NCBI GenBank assembly: GCA_934193095.1
Contig: CAKPUX010000008.1
Span: 1 to 49,436 of the forward strand
Origin: an uncultured Dialister sp.
GTDB lineage: Bacteria; Bacillota; Negativicutes; Veillonellales; Dialisteraceae
Reading direction: 5' to 3'
Length of the DNA stretch: 49,436 nt
Made by a program: the position numbers and the translations under genes. The notes beneath the pieces are model-generated. The model ran no database searches and had not been told where the DNA came from. It was given only the letters and a program-made list of their open reading frames with translations. Below, piece after piece: positions 32,626 to 40,893 of this stretch (positions within the stretch are counted from its first letter, which is position 1; the number at the start of each line of letters is the position of its first letter).

Positions 32626-33700
32626 AGCACTGGCGGAGAAGGCGGAGCGTCTGGCGGGGCAGAAGACCCTTCTGGACTGGATCGGCTCTTTTGGCTCAGA
32701 AGACATCGGCGTCGATATCGGGACGTCGAATGTAGTGATTTACGTCAAGCATAAGGGCGTCGTATTTCCAGAAGCCTCTGTGATCGCCCGCCACGCCGTG
32801 ACGAAGGAATTCTTCGCTTACGGTATGAAGGCAGAGGAAATGGAGGGCAAGGCGCCGCGGGACATAGAGATCGTCCATCCGATGAAGCGAAGTGCGATCA
32901 TCGACTATAACGGGGCGGCTTATCTTTTGAATTCCATCGTGAATCAGTCGTATTTGAAAGGGATGTTCTTTCATCCGCGTCTCATGATGTGCGTGTCTCG
33001 GGGTATGGGCAGCGTACAGAGAAGGGCGCTTTTGGAAGCGGCTGTGGCTATGGGCGCACGGAAGACAGTCCTCATCGATCAGCCTATCGCGGCGATGATG
33101 GGTCTCGGGCTCACGGGGGATAACTGTCAGGGCGCTATGATCGTGGATATTGGCGGCGGCTCGACGAAGGTTTCCGTGCTTTCGAAACACGGGATCGTGG
33201 TCAGCCATTTCTCACCGGAGTCCGGACTGGAAATGGATCAGGCCATCATGGCGGCTATCCGCGACAAGTATCATATCCGCATCGGCCGCAAAGAGGCGGA
33301 AAGCCTCAAGATCTCGCTGGGCGCCTACTGGGATCTGGATCAGGCGCCGCGCGTGGCTGAAACGTATGGCCTTTCCATCGTATCGGGATCGCCGGTCAAG
33401 ATCGCCGTAACGGCTGAAGATGTGGCGCATGCCATCAATCCGATCCTGTACAGGATTTTCAAAAACATTCAGGATGTGCTGCAGAGGACGCCGCCGGCGC
33501 TTCTGGCAGCGATCCGAGAGCAGGGCATCATGCTGGTCGGCGGGGTGTCTCAGCTAAAGGGCATCGATGAGCTGATCACCCGTATCACCGGGATCGCAGC
33601 GAAGGTAGCGGAGAGACCTTCCTATGTGAATGCCATCGGTGCCGGGGCTTCGCTCAACTATATCAATGCATTCAGAGACTCACTGCAGGATCTGCACTGA
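32603..33700 (+). CDS. mreB: MreB/Mbl-family actin-like protein, divergent
   Basis: 365 residues from TTG 32603, which has AGGAG 6 bases upstream inside murA; the overlap is 23 bases, implying translational coupling. Actin-fold motifs: phosphate-1 DIGTSNVVIYVKHKGVVFPE (about 38-57), phosphate-2 AMIVDIGGGSTKVSVLS, and the adenosine site IMLVGGVSQLKGIDEL. Compared with ordinary MreB/Mbl it has a 36-residue N-terminal extension with charged and amphipathic sequence, and many substitutions. Position after murA matches the mbl locus of Bacilli. The role would be organising wall synthesis and rod shape, by family. Confidence 0.87.
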   Translation: MSVSIETKALAEKAERLAGQKTLLDWIGSFGSEDIGVDIGTSNVVIYVKHKGVVFPEASVIARHAVTKEFFAYGMKAEEMEGKAPRDIEIVHPMKRSAIIDYNGAAYLLNSIVNQSYLKGMFFHPRLMMCVSRGMGSVQRRALLEAAVAMGARKTVLIDQPIAAMMGLGLTGDNCQGAMIVDIGGGSTKVSVLSKHGIVVSHFSPESGLEMDQAIMAAIRDKYHIRIGRKEAESLKISLGAYWDLDQAPRVAETYGLSIVSGSPVKIAVTAEDVAHAINPILYRIFKNIQDVLQRTPPALLAAIREQGIMLVGGVSQLKGIDELITRITGIAAKVAERPSYVNAIGAGASLNYINAFRDSLQDLH

Positions 33701-33738
33701 GCAAAAGCGGAGAGATCGCATTCCATCGACACATACAT

Positions 33739-33774
33739 GGGGATATAACATTCATTTGTTATGTCCCTTTTTAT
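33739..33774 (+). terminator. Terminator of murA-mreB
   Basis: GGGATATAACA, loop TTCATT, TGTTATGTCCC, TTTTTATTTT. Confidence 0.85.
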
Positions 33775-33854
33775 TTTCTTCATGCCAAGAGGCAGATAAA
33801 ATGGTAAAATATAATATACCTATATGTGAATTTTACAACACAGGGAGGTACATC

Positions 33855-34148
33855 ATGAGAAACGCGATGAAAATCGGCTTGGCGCTGGCAGCACTTGTGG
33901 CTGCCGGTGTATATAGCGTGTCTGCGGAGGACGTCTCGCAGCAGGCTGTACTGAATGGGACGGTCGTTTCTGTCATAGAGGCAGGCACACCTGTCAAGGA
34001 AGGCGATGTACTGGTCTCTGTGGACTCACTGGTCGGCGGTGTACCGGCGGCGAGAGCCGATCGGGATGGCGTGGTCAAAGAGGTCCGCGTCCAGAAGGGC
34101 CAGACGATCGCCAAACAGGACGTCGTAGCGGTGCTGGAGAGCAAATAA
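33855..34148 (+). CDS. Secreted biotinyl/lipoyl-fold mini-protein
   Basis: 97 residues. An N-terminal signal peptide (about 1-24, KIGLALAALVAAGVYSVSAE) is followed only by a biotinyl/lipoyl-like beta fold: GTVVSVIEAGTPVKEGDVLVSV (about 36-57) and GVVKEVRVQKGQTIAKQDVV (about 72-91). The swinging-arm Lys of MKM/DK-type carriers is missing; the expected turn reads AARADRD. It thus resembles a free-standing HlyD-type hairpin domain rather than an active carrier. GGGAGG precedes the ATG by 8 bases. It lies 145 bases before the S55 gene. No defined function. Confidence 0.65.
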   Translation: MRNAMKIGLALAALVAAGVYSVSAEDVSQQAVLNGTVVSVIEAGTPVKEGDVLVSVDSLVGGVPAARADRDGVVKEVRVQKGQTIAKQDVVAVLESK

Positions 34149-34292
34149 AAAAGCCGGCATCTGGCACGTCTTCTTCGCTCCCCAGACGGCCTGTCTTTTG
34201 CCTTTCATTGGAATCCTGCTGCACCTATGCGGATGTATCCGATGAAATCGCCATTTCTGATTTCAAACTTATATTTCGGTAAGGGGGATCCT

Positions 34293-36230
34293 ATGCCCAA
34301 TCGGTTTAAAAAGTCAATGAAGCATCTGGCAGCGGCTGTCTGCCTCACGCTTTCCTGCGTGATGCCTTGTGCAGCACAGGAATTTCTTCCTGTGTCAGAA
34401 GTACAGGAGGGTATGCATGGCTATGCCAAGACCGTCGTACACGGTACGAAGATCGAGACCTTCGATGTCGATGTGCTGGGCATCATGAAAGACAAGGGAG
34501 CGACCGGCGGAGATCTGGTGCTGGTGAAAGTATCCGGGCCCCTGATCGATCAGACAGAAGGCATCGCGCAGGGGATGAGCGGCAGTCCGGTCTACATCGA
34601 TGGGAAGCTGCTCGGCGCAGTGGCGTATGGATTTCCACAGTCCGGCGGGCGCATCGGCATGGTGACGCCGATCGGTGACATGCTGAAGCTCTGGACCATC
34701 GATGACGGAAAGGACACCGGTCTTACGCCGCCATCCTCCAAAGGGCTGATCCCGCTTACGACGCCGCTCATGGCGAGCGGATACACCCCGGATGCGATGG
34801 ATTTTCTCACAGGGAAAATGCAGGATTTCCACATGGTCCCATTTGCTTCCGCATCTGCCTCGCAGGATGATGTGCCGCAGTCGCTTGAACCGGGAAGTGC
34901 CGTCTCGGCAACCATGGTGACAGGCGATCTCAAGCTCGGCGCTGTCGGGACGGTCACTTATGTCGACGGCGATCGCATGGTGGCTTTCGGGCATCCGTTC
35001 ATGGATCGCGGAAATACCGATTACTTCATGCACAATTCCTATATCTTCACTGTCATCCCGAGCAAGAATATCCCCTTCAAGCTGGGGTCCGTTGGTGCGG
35101 AGATCGGCATGGTCAACCAGGACCGGGGAGCCGGTATCGGCGGAATGATGGGGAAGCTCCCACACGCTGTCTCGCTTCATGCGTCCGTGACCGATGAAGA
35201 TACGAAGAAGAAGGAAGATCTCCATGTACGCATGATCCCGAATGAAGCGCTGCTGCCGACCTTATCCGTTACTTCGGTGTACCATGCGATCAGCAATGCT
35301 ATGGATCGCAAAGGACAGGGGACGGTCGATTTCACCTATACGCTTTACCCGGAGGATATGAAGCAGAAGCCTTTCACCCGAAGCAATATGTACTGGTCGT
35401 CCAAAGACATCGCGGAGCGAAGCGTAGATGAGCTCTACAATGTGGTACGGCTTCTCGAGCAGAACCGTTTTGAAAAATATCCTCTTCGCAGCATTATGGT
35501 CGACATGCATGTGACGAGTGAACGAAAGACCGCGCAGCTTCTCGATGCCTCGGCGTCTCCGATCATCGTGAGCCCGGGCGATACCATCTATGTACGCGCG
35601 CGTCTTTCTCCCTACAGGGGAGAAGTCTTCTATAAGGACCTGACATTCACCGTGCCGAAAGATCAGCCGTACGGAGATATGATCCTTGAAGTCCGCGGCG
35701 GCGGTGTCGTGCCGCTCCCCTACCTCATCCAGCAGCAGAAGTTCAATTTGACCGATGAGATCTTAGACCGCATCCGCACGTACAAGGATTTCAATGACCT
35801 GCACAGCCGCTTGATGAAGGAAGACCAGAACAATCAGGTCGTTGTGGAGATCCTGGATCCGGAGGTCAGCATGATCTCCAAAGATGAAGGCGGCGGGAAA
35901 AAGGCAGAAATACAGGAGAAAAAGGCACCGGAAAATCCAGACTATCTGAAGAATAAGGACGGGCTCAAAGAAGACGGAGAAAAAGAGACTCCGAAGAGCG
36001 CCGTCGATACAGACTATGTCATCTATGGTGACGGACAATTCACCTTTAAAGTTCTGCCGCAAGCAGAACGCGATAAAGCACTGAAGAAGCTCGCAAAGAG
36101 CAAACAGCAGGCCACCATCGAGATGAGCAATAAGGAAAAAGAAACGCTCGAAAAGAAGGGTGAGGAGACGGAAGGAACGGATAAAGACGAAAAAGATTCG
36201 CAAAAGACATCAGCTATGATTGCGCTTTGA
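34293..36230 (+). CDS. SpoIVB-type S55 peptidase-domain protein
   Basis: 645 residues. A signal peptide ends near Ala28 (MPCAAQE). The S55 domain has GIAQGMSGSPVYIDGKLLGAV (Ser98 likely nucleophile) and MVAFGHPFMD (His234). A middle domain (about 320-520) follows, and a C-terminal Lys/Glu-rich tail (about 540-645) that looks disordered or coiled. S55 peptidases are self-cleaving serine proteases known from sporulation signalling, but the domain also occurs in non-sporulating bacteria. Export implies a periplasmic place. AAGGGGGATC precedes the ATG. The longer start at 34227 would put 22 residues before the signal peptide and is rejected. Confidence 0.8.
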   Translation: MPNRFKKSMKHLAAAVCLTLSCVMPCAAQEFLPVSEVQEGMHGYAKTVVHGTKIETFDVDVLGIMKDKGATGGDLVLVKVSGPLIDQTEGIAQGMSGSPVYIDGKLLGAVAYGFPQSGGRIGMVTPIGDMLKLWTIDDGKDTGLTPPSSKGLIPLTTPLMASGYTPDAMDFLTGKMQDFHMVPFASASASQDDVPQSLEPGSAVSATMVTGDLKLGAVGTVTYVDGDRMVAFGHPFMDRGNTDYFMHNSYIFTVIPSKNIPFKLGSVGAEIGMVNQDRGAGIGGMMGKLPHAVSLHASVTDEDTKKKEDLHVRMIPNEALLPTLSVTSVYHAISNAMDRKGQGTVDFTYTLYPEDMKQKPFTRSNMYWSSKDIAERSVDELYNVVRLLEQNRFEKYPLRSIMVDMHVTSERKTAQLLDASASPIIVSPGDTIYVRARLSPYRGEVFYKDLTFTVPKDQPYGDMILEVRGGGVVPLPYLIQQQKFNLTDEILDRIRTYKDFNDLHSRLMKEDQNNQVVVEILDPEVSMISKDEGGGKKAEIQEKKAPENPDYLKNKDGLKEDGEKETPKSAVDTDYVIYGDGQFTFKVLPQAERDKALKKLAKSKQQATIEMSNKEKETLEKKGEETEGTDKDEKDSQKTSAMIAL

Positions 36231-36395
36231 GTGACTAGTGACTAGTGACTAGTGACTGGTGACTGGTGACTGGTGACTGGTGACTAGGAGACGTTAGACA
36301 CTAGTCTCCTGGTCTAAAGTCTTCTTGTCTCTTCATCTGATACCGGATTTCCCAAACTCCGCGGCGCTTTTTAATTTTATGCGCCGCACCATCCC
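36231..36395 (+). repeat. Composite intergenic repeat
   Basis: GTGACTAGTGACTAGTGACT and GACTGGTGACTGG tandem units start at the stop codon of the S55 gene (36231-36290). The GC hairpin (about 36359-36388) and GTTGAACCTGTTGAACC units follow. 36396-36474 leads to a strong AAAGGAGG ribosome site for mlaE. Confidence 0.75.
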
Positions 36396-36474
36396 CGTTG
36401 AACCTGTTGAACCTTATAAACCTCAAACCTTAAACCCCAAACCACGTTTTCCCTGAAAGGAGGTCTCCCCACCC

Positions 36475-37236
36475 ATGTCATTCTTAGAAACGCTTGGCCG
36501 CTATACCATCGGCATTTTTCATCAGCTGGGAGCAGTGATCCTGCTTCTCATGGCGGCGGTGAAAGAGATCGGCGCATTCCGCGGGCGGGAGACGATGAAG
36601 CAGTGCCTGGCATTGGGCGTGCTGTCCTTTCCCATCGTGGCATTGACACTGCTCTTTACCGGCATGGTGCTTTCTGTACAGATCGCGGGCGAACTCACAA
36701 AGTATGGCGCAGACTTCACCGTCGGTGCGATCGTAGCCATCGGCATGGGGCGTGAACTGGGACCGGTGCTCTGCGGGGTCGTCCTTGCAGGCCGCGTCGG
36801 GGCAGCCATCACGGCTGAGATCGGTACGATGCGGGTGACCGAGCAGATCGATGCGCTAAGGTGCCTTGCGGTGAGTCCGGTGGGATATCTCGTGGTGCCG
36901 CGGCTCGTCGCCTGTATGACGATGCTGCCGCTTTTGACGGTCTTTGGTGTCACCATCGGCGTTGGCGGCGGGATGATCGTCGCTTCGCTCACGCATGGCG
37001 TCTCCTCCTATACCTTCATGCACTCCATCCACGTGTACTGCGTCCCTTCTGACCTGTACATCGGCGTTTTCAAGTCGGTCATTTTCGGTATGATCGTTGC
37101 GCTTGTCGGCTGTGACCGCGGGATGACCTGTACGGCAGGGGCAGAAGGCGTCGGCAAGGCGACCACCCAGTCCGTAGTATATTCGATTATTATGCTTTTT
37201 GCGGCGAATTACCTGCTCTCGTCCATTCTGTTTTGA
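36475..37236 (+). CDS. mlaE: MlaE-family lipid ABC transporter permease
   Basis: 253 residues. It has an amphipathic N-terminus and about five membrane helices. The MlaE/Ttg2B signature is visible: GMVLSVQIAGELTKYGADFTVGA, the IGMGRELGPVLCGVVLAGRVGAAITAEIGTMRVTEQIDAL block (about 98-136), and LAVSPVGYLVVPR. It is the permease of the phospholipid transport system that links inner and outer membranes. AAAGGAGG precedes the ATG. It is the first gene of mlaE-mlaF-mlaD, with mlaF starting 8 bases after its stop. Confidence 0.95.
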   Translation: MSFLETLGRYTIGIFHQLGAVILLLMAAVKEIGAFRGRETMKQCLALGVLSFPIVALTLLFTGMVLSVQIAGELTKYGADFTVGAIVAIGMGRELGPVLCGVVLAGRVGAAITAEIGTMRVTEQIDALRCLAVSPVGYLVVPRLVACMTMLPLLTVFGVTIGVGGGMIVASLTHGVSSYTFMHSIHVYCVPSDLYIGVFKSVIFGMIVALVGCDRGMTCTAGAEGVGKATTQSVVYSIIMLFAANYLLSSILF

Positions 37237-37244
37237 GGCGTCCT

Positions 37245-38003
37245 ATGATTGATATCAGGCATGTATACCAGACTTTTGGCGATCGTCATATCTTGAAAGA
37301 TGTCAGTCTTTCCATCAAGGAGGGAGAGACGATGGTCATCCTGGGAGCGTCCGGCTCCGGGAAATCAACGCTCCTAAAGCTCATCATCGGTCTTTTGCGC
37401 CCTACATCCGGAAAAGTCCTTGTGAACGGAAAGAATATGGGACAGCTCAGCGAAGAGGAGCTGAATGAGGAACGCCGCTCGATGGGGATGGTCTTTCAGT
37501 ATTCCGCGCTCTTTGACTCTCTCAATGTGAAAGAAAATGTAGCCTTTGGTCTGCGTATGCACACGCGGCTTTCTGAAGAAAAGATCGATGCCATCGTGAA
37601 GGAGAAACTGCATCTGGTCGGGCTTGATGGGATCGAAGACCTCATGCCGGCGAATCTGTCCGGCGGCATGAAGAAGCGCGTGAGCCTTGCCAGAGCGATC
37701 GCGCTCGAGCCGAAGATCATTCTCTATGATGAACCGACAGCGGGGCTCGATCCGATCCGTTCGACCGATATCAGTCTTTTGATCAAAGAGACGCAAAAGG
37801 CCCTGCATGCGACGAGCGTCGTCGTGACGCACGACTTGAAGTCTGCGGAAATGATCGCGGACCGCATGGCTTTTTTGTATAAGGGCTCGTTCCTTGCGGT
37901 AGGAACAGCTAAAGAATTATATGCATCGAAGGATGAAAGAGTACGGCAGTTCATGAACGGTCTGCCATCGAATCCTGATTTTTTGAAGGAAGGTGATGCC
38001 TGA
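37245..38003 (+). CDS. mlaF: MlaF-family ABC transporter ATPase
   Basis: 252 residues. Walker A is GASGSGKST (34-42), Q-loop VFQYSALFDSLNVKENVAF, signature LSGGMKKR, and Walker B IILYDEPTAGLDP, then the H-loop VVTHDL. It powers lipid movement by MlaE. I prefer ATG 37245 (GAGG 6 bases upstream, spanning the mlaE stop) over the TTG at 37233. It ends overlapping mlaD by one base. Confidence 0.95.
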   Translation: MIDIRHVYQTFGDRHILKDVSLSIKEGETMVILGASGSGKSTLLKLIIGLLRPTSGKVLVNGKNMGQLSEEELNEERRSMGMVFQYSALFDSLNVKENVAFGLRMHTRLSEEKIDAIVKEKLHLVGLDGIEDLMPANLSGGMKKRVSLARAIALEPKIILYDEPTAGLDPIRSTDISLLIKETQKALHATSVVVTHDLKSAEMIADRMAFLYKGSFLAVGTAKELYASKDERVRQFMNGLPSNPDFLKEGDA

Positions 38004-39160
38004 TGAAATGGTCGACGGAAGCAAAGGTCGGAGCCTTTGCCCTTGCGGGGATACTCCTCTTTGCCGGGATCCTGATCGAGCTTTCCAGCCTTGTGATCTT
38101 TGGAAAGAGCGGATTTCATGTGACCGGCTATTTCAAGGAAGCGGAAGGCATAGAACCGGGAAATCCGATCCACTATGCCGGCGTCGAAGTAGGCATGGTC
38201 GATGGCATCACGGTGGAGAACGGGGAAGCCGTCGTGAAGCTGCGTTTTTATCACGATGCCAAGGTGCCGAAGGATGCGGACTTCTCCATCCAAACCAGCA
38301 GTGTCATGGGCGGACGCTTCGTGAAGGCCTCCGGCGGTCATCAGGAACGCGGCTATCTGGCAGAGGGGATGAAGGTCGAGGGCAAGTCAGCACCGGGGAT
38401 CGATCAGGCGATGGATAAGATGGACAAGCTCATCACGTCCGCGCAGACCATGCTCGATGGGATCAATAGCGTCGTCGCAGACCCCTCTTCGCAGAAGCAT
38501 GTGAAGAACAGCATCAATAATTTTGATGCGATTTCCGAAAATCTCGCCATCCTGACCGCGCAGGGGATACAGACAGCGAGTGAGATCCAGAGCATCACCT
38601 CGCAGGTGAATCAGATGCTGTATCAGCTGAATGGAGACGGCAAAGCCACAGGCGATGTGCGCAGGATCATGGACAATATGGTCGTGGCATCGGAGAATGC
38701 GAAGGAAATCTCTCAGAATGCCAAAGAGATTTCCGGGAAAATAAATGGATTTATGCAGGGAAATGGTGATTTTGATGTATCTGTTTCCGGCGAATTGTTA
38801 TATAATACTAAGAAGGACGATTTCTCGCCGAATCTCTTCCTCCGCGTGGGGAAAGACGCCTATGGCCTTCTGGGGATAGAATCCATGGGAAATGATCCGG
38901 TCTATGATGCGCTCTATGGTCGTATGAGAGGGGACTATGGCGTACATGCCGGTATCATTCGAAACAAGATTGGCGCTGGCGCGGACTATGCGTCCGGGCG
39001 TTGGAAATTCTCCGCAGATGTGTATGACCCCAATGATCTCTCTGTCCGCCTGCGCGGGCAGTATGCTCTTACGCCGAATCTGTTCCTGACCGGACAGTCC
39101 ATTTTCCCGCATAATAACCGCGGCGGCGGAGAGTACATCGGTGTGGGATACAATTATTAA
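38003..39160 (+). CDS. mlaD: MlaD-like MCE protein with C-terminal beta domain
   Basis: 385 residues. The N-terminal membrane helix (about 9-31) precedes a single MCE domain (about 37-112: GFHVTGYFKEAEGIEPGNPI, the YAGVEVGMVDGI loop, MGGRFVK). A long helical region (about 130-255) follows, and a C-terminal domain (about 265-385) of alternating strands (LFLRVGKDAYGLLGIES, YGVHAGIIRNKIGAGADYA, NLFLTGQSIFPHNN) ending in aromatic GVGYNY. The last part resembles a small outer-membrane beta barrel. In Veillonella a comparable MlaD is reported to span the envelope alone, so this is probably a known trait of diderm Firmicutes. Confidence 0.9.
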   Translation: MKWSTEAKVGAFALAGILLFAGILIELSSLVIFGKSGFHVTGYFKEAEGIEPGNPIHYAGVEVGMVDGITVENGEAVVKLRFYHDAKVPKDADFSIQTSSVMGGRFVKASGGHQERGYLAEGMKVEGKSAPGIDQAMDKMDKLITSAQTMLDGINSVVADPSSQKHVKNSINNFDAISENLAILTAQGIQTASEIQSITSQVNQMLYQLNGDGKATGDVRRIMDNMVVASENAKEISQNAKEISGKINGFMQGNGDFDVSVSGELLYNTKKDDFSPNLFLRVGKDAYGLLGIESMGNDPVYDALYGRMRGDYGVHAGIIRNKIGAGADYASGRWKFSADVYDPNDLSVRLRGQYALTPNLFLTGQSIFPHNNRGGGEYIGVGYNY

Positions 39161-39238
39161 ATGAAAACAGCGCCCCCAAAAGGGGCGGTCTGGATACAAT
39201 GACAACAAAGACATCTGTCTAGAAGGGATGAATGTTGA

Positions 39239-40759
39239 ATGAATACAATGACCTGCAAAATTCTGACTGCTTCTATCGTGCTTGCCCTTTCCTGCGGGCT
39301 CGGCGCAGAAGCAAAAGGATCTCAGACGAAGATCATGACGGATCCGTCGATCACACAGAAAGCCATCGAGGCACAGATGAATCAGACGGTAGCGAATAAA
39401 GATGTGAACTTCAATAACATGCTGCTCCAGAAGAATCTGGCGTCTTCCATCACAGAAGCGGCAGCTCCGGAAGCAGTGGCTATGGATATCGACCTCAAAG
39501 GTGCGGTCACGATTGCCATTCAGAATAACCGCGACATCACCATCGCAGAGCTAAAACTGAGAGAAGCGGAAGCTGATGTCAGCGCAGTGGCAGCCAAGAA
39601 GAATCCATCCGTCAGCTACTCCTGGCAAAGAAATCAGTATCCGACCCAGCGTGGTCCGGTGACCCAAACCACCATGGTCGGTGATCAGGTAGTTACGAAA
39701 GTGGTGGGAACGCAGAGTTCCAACCATGGCTATAGCCAGGGGATCAATGTTTCCTGGCCGGTCTGGACCTTCGGCAAGGTAGAAGGTGCGATCGATGCCG
39801 CACGCTATCAGAAAAACATCGCAGATCTTAATGTCTACAAGACAGAAGCGGATACGAAGCTCGCGGCCGTGCAGGCATACTACCAGTACCTCGAAGCGGT
39901 CAAGCTCGCTGAAGTGCAGGCACAGTCTGTCACTGACTATGCAAGCCATCTGAATAACGTACAGCAGCAGTTCGATGCCGGCATCGTGGCCAAGCTGGAC
40001 GTACTGTCTTCCAATGTATCGCTCGCCAATGCGAAGCAGAAGAGCATCGCAGCGGACAACACCCGTGATGTTGCAGAAGCGAACCTGAACAACATCATGC
40101 GTGTCCCGATGAATACGACACTGAACCCGCTGGATAAGAATTTCCCGGAACCGGAATTTGACCTCACCATGGAACAGGCCATTCTGATGGCGCAGAAATA
40201 CCGCTGGGAACTCGTCGAAGCAGACTATGGCGTAAAGGCAGCTGAGGCCTCTCTTCGCTCTGCAAAGGCAGGCTATCTCCCGACAGTCAGCGTCGGCGGC
40301 GGATACAGCTGGAAGGAAGCCAGTGTGACGGCGGTCGATAAAGATGACTGGGCTGTCCAAGGCGGGCTTTCCTGGTCACTTTGGGATGGCGGCGCTACCC
40401 AGGCATCGGTGAAGAAAGCGGATGCCGCGGTCAAAACAGCACAGGAAACACTCCTGCAGGCGAGAGAAAAGATCGAGCTGGAAGTCCGTCAGGACTACCT
40501 GAACGTTCTCTCTTATAAAGAACAGATCCGCGCTGCCGAAGCATCGGTCGCTCAGGCAGAAGAAGCATATAAGATCGCAACGGTTCGTTACAGCAGCGGC
40601 GTCGGCATCAACCTGGATGTCCTCGATGCAGAACTCGCCCTCAATACTGCGAGAACGAACTACATCACCGCGCTCTACAACTACAACATCGGTCTCGCTA
40701 CGTTGGAACATGCAATGGGCGTACCGGCTGTCATTCACCCGGAATTTGCAAAAGCCTGA
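39239..40759 (+). CDS. TolC-family outer-membrane efflux protein
   Basis: 506 residues. It has a signal peptide (about 1-25, IVLALSCGLGAEAKG), then two repeats of the outer-membrane efflux (OEP) domain with long Ala/Gln/Glu helices. The first has AVTIAIQNNRDITIAELKLREAEA and NPSVSYSWQ; the second has AILMAQKYRWELVEADYGVKAAEASLRSAKAGYLPTVSV. It ends HPEFAKA. It would form the trimeric exit duct for tripartite efflux or type I secretion. No adaptor or pump is adjacent; the place is between mlaD and tamB. AAGGGATG lies about 11 bases upstream of the start. Confidence 0.9.
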   Translation: MNTMTCKILTASIVLALSCGLGAEAKGSQTKIMTDPSITQKAIEAQMNQTVANKDVNFNNMLLQKNLASSITEAAAPEAVAMDIDLKGAVTIAIQNNRDITIAELKLREAEADVSAVAAKKNPSVSYSWQRNQYPTQRGPVTQTTMVGDQVVTKVVGTQSSNHGYSQGINVSWPVWTFGKVEGAIDAARYQKNIADLNVYKTEADTKLAAVQAYYQYLEAVKLAEVQAQSVTDYASHLNNVQQQFDAGIVAKLDVLSSNVSLANAKQKSIAADNTRDVAEANLNNIMRVPMNTTLNPLDKNFPEPEFDLTMEQAILMAQKYRWELVEADYGVKAAEASLRSAKAGYLPTVSVGGGYSWKEASVTAVDKDDWAVQGGLSWSLWDGGATQASVKKADAAVKTAQETLLQAREKIELEVRQDYLNVLSYKEQIRAAEASVAQAEEAYKIATVRYSSGVGINLDVLDAELALNTARTNYITALYNYNIGLATLEHAMGVPAVIHPEFAKA

Positions 40760-40893
40760 TCTCGGGGTGGGGATCAGAAGCGATTTGTGATCCGGCCATC
40801 GCTTTCCATTTTGTTCTATAGAGACGGTTGCCTTTCAGCTGTATGAGGGCAGCCTGAATCTGTTTTTCTTACATTTTTTTTGGAGATAATACC

